Source: Amylostereum areolatum (lineage: Eukaryota; Basidiomycota; Agaricomycetes; Russulales; Stereaceae). Taken from it: a DNA stretch of 64,000 bases. A program made the position numbers and the translations under genes. A model generated the notes under the pieces. That model saw nothing but the letters and a program-made list of their open reading frames with translations. It ran no database searches and was not told the DNA's origin. The stretch spans positions 893,817-957,816 of the forward strand of contig SAXG01000016.1 in the NCBI GenBank assembly GCA_012932865.1. The letters run 5' to 3'. This document shows, piece after piece, positions 34,906 to 44,630 of the stretch. Position 1 is the first letter of the stretch. Each line of letters begins with the position of its first letter.

Positions 34906-35126
34906 TTCAGCACGAGACTGGACAAGACGAGTACATACTTATCCGAGAACTACAAGGTTTGGTTTCAAGTCAGACCATGATACTTCGACTGCGACAATGT
35001 TCGTCTTCCCAACCCTTCCAATGCAAGCAAACTTGATGACACATAGATCGCGTAGTAAAATACATGGCTTAGGGTGGATCAGACCTCGAAAGGTCCATCC
35101 ATATCTATCCTACGCCCTTCGACTAC

Positions 35127-36152
35127 TTACTCGGTTCCGTCACGATATTGACCGCTCTTCTCCAAGAATTCTACACCTGCCTTGAGGTACATGGCCGAGT
35201 ATTCCAAAGTGAGCGCCCTGATTTCTTCGTCGTCCGATTCGAAGGCCTCCAAGTCCTTCCTGGCCTCCTTGGCGATCGCCATCCACTCTTTCATAATGTC
35301 ATATATAGCGTCCCAGAATATCAAGGGGCGGGCCACAACCCCGACCTTGTTCTTCCTCTTGCTCACGTGGTCCCTCTCGCTGAACCAGGCTACGATTGCG
35401 TGTTTCGTGTGATTGACTGTCTTGACTCTGTCGGAGGACAGAGCTTTATGCCAAACCATTTCGCGCCTTTCCCGGTCTGCATGAGTCACGATCTTCCATA
35501 TGACCATCCACAGAACTCCCTCGACGTCATCCAGCACACTGTGCGTGAGACCGGACACGTCCCGTGCCGACAACCCGCGTCGAGACATGAATTTCAGGAC
35601 CGTCTAAGGCGGCATACAGTGAGCGAGGTACTGTTTGGATGTACACAGGGGAGGGAATGAATCACATACAGGATCATGGTGGTACGCCGAACACCCGCGT
35701 ATGAGTCCACCGTAAACGACCGCGTCGACATCTATAACAACCGCCTTGCACACGCGGAGATGTCTCTCGAGAAACGCAAAACACGTTGGGTCCTCGCCGC
35801 GCATGCACAGCATGGCTTCGATCACGCCGTTCGTGTGCCGTGCGGGCGTTGTTCTCGCCTTTATCGTTCTGATGGAGGGAGCAGAGTCCACGGTAATGCC
35901 TTCAAGATAGGTGTTCAGAATAACTGTGCTTCGGGATTAGAGGGAGCGCAGAAACCGCATAGCCCGAGATTGTGACGAAAGCTCACTGATCATGACGTCC
36001 ACAGCGATGTAGACACAGTCGATCAAGCTCACGTCCTCTGAGAGCAACGAAATGCTTTCCATCGGACCTGAGGGCGTCTTGGCATCGGAAGCGCCGTGGG
36101 AAGTGGAAATGTCATTCGTGGCGGGAAATTGGTCTGAATTGGAGTCATCCAT
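35127..36152 (-). CDS. FunK1-derived pseudokinase, copy D
   Basis: Same three-exon plan as copy B from ATG 36152: MDDSNSDQFPATNDISTSHG, SEDVSLIDCVYIAVDVMI; ILNTYLEGITVDSAPSIRTI ... FAFLERHLRVCKAVVIDVDA; MSRRGLSARDVSGLTHSVLD, DVEGVLWMVIWKIVTHADRE, ... FLEKSGQYRDGTE. Exons 1 and 2 are almost identical to copy B, while exon 3 is much closer to copy C (WHKALSSD, HKHAIVAWFSERDHVSK-like blocks). No N-lobe, HRD or DLA. Frames are open. Its mirror copy is at 49151-50176. Confidence 0.6.
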
Positions 36153-36159
36153 ACGCCGG

Positions 36160-36620
36160 GGTGGAGAGACAGATAGGGAAGGGAGGGTAGCTTGAAGTCC
36201 GAGTCTGCTTGAAGTATTTACAGGAGATGATACACGCGAGAGGAGCGTGCACACTGCGCACGGCTTTCCCAACCAATGCGCACCGCTCATGACCACGAGA
36301 TGAATGCATGCCACCCCATCAGATGTCTACACAAAACAGAAAATTGATAGACGTACATACGATATCTCCTTTCAAGCCGGTGTCCTCCTCGTCAGGCTCC
36401 CCTCCGTCCCGTCCTAAAACCACCCCTTCGAACGCTACGTGTCACAAACAGCTAGCATCCCCACATCATGCCCGTACGCCTTGCACACTGGATGATAGAT
36501 AAAATAGTCAATCATTATGATGATTTATGGCACGCACCTGTGGATCGACGTCGACTTCCTCAGTCAGATTTAAAATGAAAAGGTGAGAGCGAGGTGAGAG
36601 ATCATCGTGATTGTAGTATG
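36160..36620. repeat. 5' flank repeat of copy D
   Basis: Same block as 28190-28636 and the mirror of 48690-49150; includes a GTAAATACTT element on the minus strand about 70 bp upstream of the ATG that could act as a TATA box. Confidence 0.6.
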
Positions 36621-36848
36621 ATCTCCAATCTAATCGTATCTCAACCACGGTCAAAGTCGACGACCCCCGCCTTGGGAGTTGGCAGTTGACCCCACATTCT
36701 GTCAACGTTCACTGTCCGTCTACACAACGGGGGGTATACTCGAGGTATCCTCGGTGGGCTGTATGCCTGAACGGATTTCTCCCCGCGAAACCGAGAGCGC
36801 CCATCTACCGTCGTATAAACGTTCTTCGTCGATACTACAGCTCATACA

Positions 36849-37879
36849 CTAAACACTGGCAGCAGGGCCATACTGACCGGCACCCTCCAGGAAATCCACC
36901 CCCACTTTGAGATACCGGACGAACAGCTCCAACGTGAGCTCCCTGATCCCCTCCTCGGCGGGGACCCCGTCCATCACCAATTTCTCCAGGCGAACGTCCC
37001 CCTTGACGTCCTCCCATCTCGCCATCGCCGAGCACCGTTTCGCGATCACGCCGGCCGCCGCGTCGTCCGAAATCTTCAACCACCGCTCGAAGACGTCGAA
37101 CACGGACTGGAAGGCGGCGGACAGCTCGCACCTCCGGATGGTGCGGTAGGCAAAGGCCATGGAAAGACAGGCTTTCTCCCCTAGGACCGACAGGGTGACG
37201 TCGGACTCGAGCCCGCGGGTCCAGTGCTCCTCCCGAGGCGACGCACCCGGTTTCTTCGCCAGGCTCCACAGCGCCACCCACATGATGCCGTCGAGGTCGT
37301 CGATCACATGGTGGAGGAACGGGGACCCGTAGTATACCAACTGTCCGTCTCACGACAAGACAAGAACGGGGTGATTTTCTGGGAACAAAGACGGTGAGCG
37401 GCGGGCAACGTTCGCGTGAGTGGAACGCACAGGTCGCTTCAACACTTACAGGATCGCGCTCCCAGTACCCGCGCCCCATTCTCCCGTCCACGGCCGGGGC
37501 GACGTCCGGGATGACCGCTTTGCACACGCGGAGGTGCTTTTCCAGGAATGCAAACCGCCCGTCCGCGACGCGCATGCACGGCATGGCCGCGATCGTCGCG
37601 GGCGTGCGTCGGGCGTGCGAGTGGCTCAGCCGCATGGATTGAGCGGAGGGCGGACGGCTCAGCTCTGCGTTCTCGATGTAGGCGTTCAGGGCGACTACAT
37701 GGGCTCCAGTCAGAGAGGTCGCCGAGCGGAGAGAAGGATGGGAGCGCACCGGTCATCATGTCCACCGCGACGTAGATGCAGTCGACGGGATCCACGAGGG
37801 ATATGCCGTCCGTCGAACTGGACAGCTCTTTGAACCGGGCCGCCATGTCATCGACCCCGCTGACAGATTGGGGGTTCAT
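36849..37879 (-). CDS. FunK1-derived pseudokinase, copy E
   Basis: ATG 37879 begins MNPQSVSGVDDMAARFKELS, then VDCIYVAVDMMTG. Exon 2 after an intron reads VVALNAYIENAELSRPPSAQ ... GRFAFLEKHLRVCKAVIPDV. Exon 3 starts LVYYGSPFLHHVIDDLDGIM, contains SVFDVFERWLKISDDAAAGV and ends FLEGAGQYGPAASV. All frames are open, about 270 residues. Order and spacing match the C-lobe of the full FunK1, but the HRD (now YIENAELS) and DLA (now DVAPAVDG) segments are gone. It is more distant from B, C and D than they are from each other. Its mirror copy at 47441 is a pseudogene. Confidence 0.6.
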
Positions 37880-37933
37880 AGGGAAACGATATGGTGGGGA
37901 GAGGAGTTGGGGGTGGGCCGGCGCGGCTCAGGC

Positions 37934-37944
37934 GGTATTTAAGC
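37934..37944 (-). promoter_or_regulatory. TATA-like element upstream of copy E
   Basis: Minus strand reads GCTTAAATACC about 55 bp upstream of ATG 37879. The same 11 bases lie at 47377-47387, the same distance from the mirror copy, although surrounding bases have diverged. Confidence 0.45.
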
Positions 37945-38010
37945 TCGTGATAGGGAGAATTATGGAGGGGGTGAATCACCCCTATTCGCCCCCTTTGGTA
38001 TCGTGCAGCG

Positions 38011-40075
38011 GCGCGGAAATCTGGACAGGAGTCGATCGAGTCGTCTGAGACTATCCGGAAGAGGCCGTTTAGTACTCGGATATTTGCTTTGGCTGGGGGA
38101 ATTATAGCCTATCAGTGGACCGACTGGGGTCCTGTGCGCGTGGATCCACGCTGAGCTGGAGATACAAAATACTGAAGTGCACATCGTGAGAGACATTGCG
38201 TCGAGTCGCCACATCTGAATCTGTGGGAGACCGTGACCGTCGTCGGGCTCATCACCACGCACTGCATTCAAACCGCATCCCAGCCCCCGCCCGCCCCCAC
38301 GTTGCTCCGAGTCATCCATGCGCGCGCAGGATAGCCAACAACGCCCTCCGACGACACTTCCGACACCGACGGACGACGCGCGACCGATTCCTACTTGAAG
38401 CTCAGCGCTCAGCGCTCAACCCGTACCCGGCAAGGAGGGCGCGGGGTGGTACTTAAGGCTGCGCACGGTGCGCTTGAGGGTGCCTGGGCGTTGAGCGCGC
38501 CGGGCGCTGAGCACGTTCCCAGTATACTTGTGGCGTGCACGCGTATTTTTGAGGTTCGTTCGTGAGGCGCGGACGGAGTGCTGGTAGGGCCAGGCGCGGA
38601 GGCGTCTGTGCGTGCGTGCGTGCGAATCGAGGTCAGGTCGTGACGAGAGAGGGCGCGCGGGTGAGAAATGTCCAAAGATGGGTTGAACGCAGCGGCGAGG
38701 GTCCTGTACCCTGCAGAGCGAAGAGTCGATCGGAGCGGGAGACTCGAGTCGTTGCGATTCATCCGTGGGCGTGCGCGAGACCAAGGCCGTACTCTTACTG
38801 AACAAGGTGAATGCAAATGCTAAATTGGTGGGCGAGCAGCGCAGGCCCAAATTAAAGGCGCGCGCGAGGGTGCGCGATCCAGACTCCTTTGAGGTTCAAG
38901 GGACAGGGGAGAAGGGGGAGGACAAGCCTCGTGGGCGCGGGTGCGGATTGTCGACAAGACGACGCGGGGACAGGAAAGGTGCAGGACAGGGGTGGCATAA
39001 AATGAAGGGGAGGCCTCGTGGGGGGAGGGAGGTGGTGATTGGTCCTGGGCGTTGGGTTGGGAAGTTGAACGGTGCAGGGCGGGGGCCACACAGGGGGCGG
39101 ACGTTGTGTCGTGGAATTGAGACGGCGATGAGGGTGAGAAGGTGGAGAGGGTTCAGGGCAGGCTGAGGGCGTTGAAGGCGAGGGAGACGAGGGCGGGCGG
39201 CAGCGGTGCAGGGGCCGATGTCGATTGCGAGCGTTTGTTGGAATGCGAAAGGAGAAGTGGCGATGGTCGATTGGAGAGCTCGTTCCTGGGCAACTCTCGA
39301 TGGCAGGGCCCGATATAACCTCGTGGGTGCAACGAGGTGTCCGGGATCGGGAACGGCCAGGGGGACCAATGGGAAGACGAGGGAGAAGCTGGCAGAAGGC
39401 GGTGTGGCGAGCGCGCCGAGCTGTTGGTCCACTTGCGCGTGGGGAAGACGCGATGACGTCGTGAGACTCGAGAGGTGGTGCGAGCGGGCGCAGGCGCGGT
39501 GAGTAAGAGAGCAAGTGTGATCTGCCACGTTACCATCCAGCAGCGGTGCAGGTGCGCAGGTGCGGGTGCGGAGGCCGAATGAGTGGGGCGTCTATCGTGA
39601 TAGCCACGGCAGCATGACCGGTCGTCGACATGCGAAGTGATCAGAACTGCGTGGACGGAAGATTCGGCGCGCGTGTGGCTGCCTCGTTCGCTGGGGGACG
39701 GGCCTGCGCCGGGGGTGAGGTGGTGAGATGGCGGCTGTGGCCTCAGCATGTGGGGGGGAAGGCGCAGTCGAGGGAGAGAGAAAAGGAGAAAGCAAAATAC
39801 GATATAGACTCGGTGCCTGGATGAGTCCCCGCTCGGTGATCAGGCACATACCAGGCACCTCCCTCCTCTTTGCTCCCCATCTTCCCTCCATTCGGGACTA
39901 GTCCCGCAGCGCTCTCAAAATTGTTTCCGCATGCGGACAGGATTGAGGGTGGAAATGGTTTGGGACATTGGCCCAATTTTATTTATCTGGCTGTCCTCCT
40001 CCGCCTGCCGACCCCCCGACCCCCCGCCCGCCTCCTCCTCCTCCTCCTCCTCCTTGCCCTCGCAACTCTCCATCC
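38011..40075. other. GC-rich spacer upstream of the G-alpha gene
   Basis: About 2 kb with long overlapping open frames on both strands, all rich in Arg/Pro/Ser/Ala as expected from base composition. A GCTCAGC tandem triplet occurs near 38400 and a GTGC run near 38610; a (CTC)n run lies just upstream of the G-alpha ATG at about 40032-40056. No gene supported. Confidence 0.5.
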
Positions 40076-43000
40076 ATGCGTCAGCGCGAGATAGACCCCC
40101 TCGCCGCTGCCCTCCAACCTCCGCCCGACGAGTCCCCCGACGCCCGCGCCCTCCGCCTCGCCCGCGAAGCAGACGCTAGGCGCGTCTCCCAGGCCATCGA
40201 CGATGCCATCCGCGCCGAACGCCAGGCCAACAAGAAGAAGAAAATCGTCCGCGTTCTTCTCCTCGGCCAGAGCGAATCCGGTACGCATGCCCCCGCCCTC
40301 GCCTCCCCGCCCTCCCGCCCCCCGCCGCCGCCGCCGCCGCCGACGCTGACCTTGCCCCCCGCCCAGGCAAATCGACCACCCTCCGCCGTCAGTGTCTCCC
40401 CTTCGCTCCCGCCCGCGTGCTCGCGACGACGACGACGTGCTCTAACGCGATTCCCCCCTCCCGACCCTCTCAGAATTCCAACGCTTGTACACGCCCACCG
40501 CCTTCCGGGAGGACCGCGTGCACTGGCGCGCGATCATCCAGCTCAACCTCCTCCGCTCCATCCACACCATCCTCAACGCCCTCGCCGCCTCCCCCGCCCC
40601 CTCCGTTCGCTCCCGCGTCAACTCCCACCGCTCCCACGGCGCGCGCACCATCGACTCCGCATGGGACGACCGCACCTCCTTCTCCACCTCCCGCTCCACC
40701 CGCGCCCCCTCCTCCGCCCAACCCCCCGTCCCCCCGCTCCCCCACCCATCCCCCTCCTCCCCGTACCGCCATCACCCCGCCGCGGGGCCCTCCGACGCCG
40801 GCCCGTCCCGCCAACCCGCCTACCACCCGCCCACCGCGAGCGCCGATATGGACGTCATCGGCGAGGAACCGCTCTCGGACGCGGACAACTTCTACGTGTC
40901 CGACCCCGAACGCGCGCCGTCCCACCCCCGCTCCCCGTCCCGCCCCACCCCGAAGCGCACCGGCAAAGCCCCCGCGCAGCCCTCCCCGCGCGGACGCTCC
41001 AACGGCCACGGCCATCACGGCCACGGCCAGCCGAACGGGAGCGACGGGCACCTGTTCCCGGACGACGCCGACGACGCGGACGCGGACGACGTCGACGACC
41101 TCCGCGCGCGCCTCTTCCCCCTCCAGCAGGCCGAAGCCCTCCTCAAGGCGAAGCTCGTGCCCCCGAACGAAGACGAAGCGGTCGACCTCGGCCATCGCCC
41201 CGCCTCCGCCTCGTCCCCGTCCTCCACCCCGCCCCTCCTCACCGCGCTCGAGGTCTTCGTGCGGCCCGGGAAGTGGCGGCTCGGGCTCGGGAGGGGCAGG
41301 CCCGCGAGCGCGCCGGGGGGCAAGGGGATGGACGTGGACGAGTGTCAGAGGGTGATTTGGGAGATGCGCGCGGAGATCATGGGCTTGTGGGCCAGTCGGC
41401 GGGTACGGAACGTGTTGGCGGCGAAGAGGGTGCGGCTGGAGGAGGAGAGCGGGTTGTGAGTGCTTTCCCCCCCTTTTCTTTTCGTGTGTGTGTTTCGAAG
41501 GAGGCGGGTGCTGATCGACGCTTCGTCCCTCCCAGTTTTCTGGACGACCTCGAACGACTGACGCAGCTGAACTACGTCCCGACCGACGGTACAGACCCTT
41601 TTCTTCCCCCTCCTCTCCCTCTCTGCTTACACACTCGTGGGGTAGAGGACGTGCTGAAGGCGAGACTAAAAACGATCGGCGTGTCCGAGCACAAGTTCGA
41701 GATGGAGGCGGGCGACCAACGCGGAGCCGAGTGGCGCATCGTCGACGTGGGCGGGTCGAGGTTCCAGGTGCGCCTTTCTTCTCACTCTCCCCCTCTCTTC
41801 CTCCATCCCACCGTCGTCTTCCTTCCCTCCCTTCGTCTTCCCCTCCCCCTATGCGAACACGTCACTGACCCAACCCCAGCGTCGTAAGTGAATATCCCAC
41901 CCTAACCCTCCGCTCGGGACCGTGCTGACCGTCGCGGGGGACCATGTGCGCGCGCGTGCGTGCCACAGCGACGTGGGTGCCGTTTTTTCGACGACGGTGC
42001 GTGTTTTGTTTCCCTTTTGACGGGAGTATGGATGAGACGGGTTATTTTTTGCTGACGAGTGCATTGCGCGGGGTGCTCTTGGGGGTGGTATGGTATTCGG
42101 AAAACAGTGGACGCGATCATCTTTCTCGCGCCGATCTCGGCGTTCGACCAGGTGTTGTCGGAGGACAGCAAAGTCAACCGACTCGTGGGTCGTCCCCCTC
42201 CCTTTCTCCCTTGCAAAGTGCTCAATCCCTCTCACGTCACCTCTTGCCTGAACCCCCATCCCGCTCACCCCCCACAGGAAGACTCCGTGCTCCTCTGGCG
42301 CGCGGCGTGCTCGAACAAGCTCCTCGCGCACGTCGACCTCGTGCTCTTCCTTAACAAGTGCGATATCCTCCAGCGCAAGCTTGAGGCGGGCGTCCGGCTC
42401 GCGCGGTACGTGAAGAGCTACGGCGACCGCCCGAACGAGATCGAGAGCGCGTCCAAGTGTGAGTTTCCGCTCTTTCGGATTTTTTCTTTGTTCGGGAAGA
42501 GATGGGGGTCGCCAGGCTGCCGTTCACCGTCCTGCCCCCGCGGCGTTCTGTCCCCCCCCTTCCCCCACGTCCGCGCGTTCGCCGTGCGGGTTGACTTTTG
42601 CGGCTGCTTCCTCCTTCGATTCGCGTTCGCGCGGGCTGTCGGGCGACGGGTGCGTTTGATCGGACGGAATATGCGTGGGTTACAATTTGTGGGGAGCGGG
42701 GGGGAAGGAGTCGAGAGCAGACGCGAAGCGAGCTGATCGCTGATGCGCATGCGCATGATGGCCTTGGGGTTTTTTGGGGGGATCCGGACGTTCTTTTCTT
42801 CTCGATTTTTTTTTCGCGTGCTCGTCCTTGTTTTGATGGATCCTCGGCGCCGGCAGATTTCCTGAGCAAGTTCAGCGCGATACAGCGGGCGTACTCGCCC
42901 GTGCCGCGCAAGTTTTACGGGTTTTGCACGTCGGTGACGGTGCGTTTTTTCTCGCACTCACCCCCCCCTCTCCCACATATCACATACTCTTCCCTACCCC

Positions 43001-43284
43001 TCCTTTTTGTATCGCACTACGCGCACACCCCTCTCGCAACCTCGCAACCTCCACACCCCTCCCCCCTGTTCTCATTCCATTCCGACCCCCGCGCTGACGC
43101 CTTTGTCTGCGCAGGACTCGGCGACGACCGCGGGCATCCTCGCGAGCGGTGAGCACACAACCCGTTTTCGTTCGTGCGTTCGGTGGGCGACGAGTGCTGA
43201 TCTGCGTCGGTTGCGATTTTTTTTTTTTTTGCAGTGCGCGATATCGTGCTGAGGCAGAATTTGCGACATGTGAAGCTCACGTAG
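40076..43284 (+). CDS. atypical heterotrimeric G-protein alpha subunit with long disordered insert
   Basis: ATG 40076. The P-loop GQSESGKSTTLRQFQRLYTP (from residue 64) is assembled across two introns. The helical domain holds DRVHWRAIIQLNLLRSIHTI, then a roughly 240-residue Ser/Pro/Asp-rich insertion, then PGKWRLGLGRGR and RAEIMGLWASRRVRNVLAAK. Later exons give FLDDLERLTQLNYVPTDEDV and KARLKTIGVSEHKFEM. Switch II is WRIVDVGGSRFQRRTWVPFF followed by VDAIIFLAPISAFDQVLSED. Guanine specificity comes from VLFLNKCDIL (NKxD) and the TSVTDSATT segment, and the C-terminus is ILASVRDIVLRQNLRHVKLT. The switch-II glutamine normally found as GGQ is serine (GGSR), which should slow GTP hydrolysis. No N-terminal MG.xC myristoylation signal is present. 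Such expanded G-alphas occur in agaricomycetes; the signalling input is unknown. Confidence 0.88.
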
Positions 43285-44630
43285 GGCGCGGACGATACGA
43301 TTGGGTCTCCATCTGCGGTATGCAGACGCGCATCCTTTCGGTTCGATCGTTCGCGTCGCGAAGGTGGGGACGGGCGGAGTTAGGAGTCGGGAGTCGGGAA
43401 AGTTGGGAGTTGGATGTCATGTTGTCGCGGTGGGTTCAGTCGGGTGGATGGGTTTCGTCGCTTGTTTTTTTTCTTGTCATCTTCTCTGTCCGCGTCATGG
43501 GTTGGTTCTGTCACGCACGCACGCACGCACGGTCCTACTTACTCGCAACTCACGTTTGTCAGCTTCGTCCCGCCTCCTCCTTCTCACTCTTCGTCCCGCC
43601 TCCTCCTTCCCACTCTTCCTTCCTCACTTGATCTGACACACACCCACACCCACATACACGCACATAAGTACTCACTCGCATTTACGCACGCAAGTTCCGC
43701 GATCGCATCCATCATGCCCCCCTTACCTCACCCTTCCACCGGCGCGCGTTGCACGTATGTCCCTAGCACTCCTATGCCTGTCGTGTGGCTTTGTAGTTCA
43801 TCGCGCAAGGATATCGATCCACGATCGTGCGCTAGAAGTTTTGAGTATGCGCCGCGTCCCCGCGCGCTCGTGCGCTCCTAGTATTTCAGACCCTGCCTCG
43901 ACATCTCGATTCTCGGTTCGAGCTCGGGGGATATTCGTGCGTACGGCGGGGTTTTCCCGACATCGTCATGAGATAAATATCGGACCCATGGATGAGTATG
44001 GGGTCACATACAGTAAATGGACCGTTTTCGTGGACCTTGGGCTGGATCATTTGGACCTTCTTGGATGTATTCGGTATCGCCAGCTTGCGCTGAGTACGAT
44101 TCAGATCATTGGACTCGCACTGACCCACGAGTACTTCCCCCCCTTCTCGCCCTCCGTCCGAGTCGCGAATTCTTCCGTACCACTCTCAGGCCTGCGCCTC
44201 GTGAGTCTTTCTCCTCCGAGGTTTCGAGCTTCCGATGGCACCTAGGCGTCCCGACCCCCTACGCGTCCCGACGCCCCTAAAGATGTGCTCACAGGACGCC
44301 TGAACTTGTTGAAGAGTTCAGACGGGTTTCGGGAATGTTTCGGGTTGTGTCGGGCTTGGAGAGTTTGGGTGCGCCCGATCCCGCGGTCGAGGGGTCGAGT
44401 CATCCCAATATTTCAGCCCTCCATTTCCACCACCGTCCACCACGTCCTCTGCTAAAAACCCGCCTTCGTCCTCGTCCTCGTCCCATCTCCCCAACTCGTC
44501 AACGAACCCAAAAAAGGCGCCCCTAATCCGGCGGGTCGTCCATATCTAGTAATCTCTCCGTCAGCGTCTCGTGCGCGTCAATCCGCCACTGCTCACCGGC
44601 AGTCCCCGTCCCGCCCGTCCCACCTCCAAA
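43285..44630. other. intergenic DNA between G-alpha and aspartate kinase
   Basis: No supported gene. Holds simple sequence such as (ACGC)n near 43513-43530, CA-rich repeats near 43637-43665 and a CCTCGT run near 44468-44486. Confidence 0.5.

Larger units (their letters stand above)
28637..38010. repeat. left arm of a large inverted repeat
   Basis: Reverse complement of 47330-54828. It carries, left to right, ICMT exon 1, the 3' flank block, copy C, copy D and copy E, in mirror order to the right arm. Long stretches are identical or nearly so in sampled segments. Differences include a 1504-bp TIR element (32088-33591) and about 450 bp around 34640-35090 present only here. The outer edge is sharp at 28637; the inner edge decays around 37880-38010. 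Confidence 0.9.

Noticed and set aside
36686..36910. Identical 74-codon frames in both arms (also 48393-48617)
   Set aside because: Identity comes from the inverted repeat itself. The frame overlaps the FunK1 copy E terminus on the opposite strand and has no motif.
38416..39749. Several long minus-strand frames upstream of the G-alpha gene
   Set aside because: All are Arg/Pro/Ser/Thr-rich, overlap in several frames and lack splice structure or motifs, as expected from GC-rich non-coding DNA.
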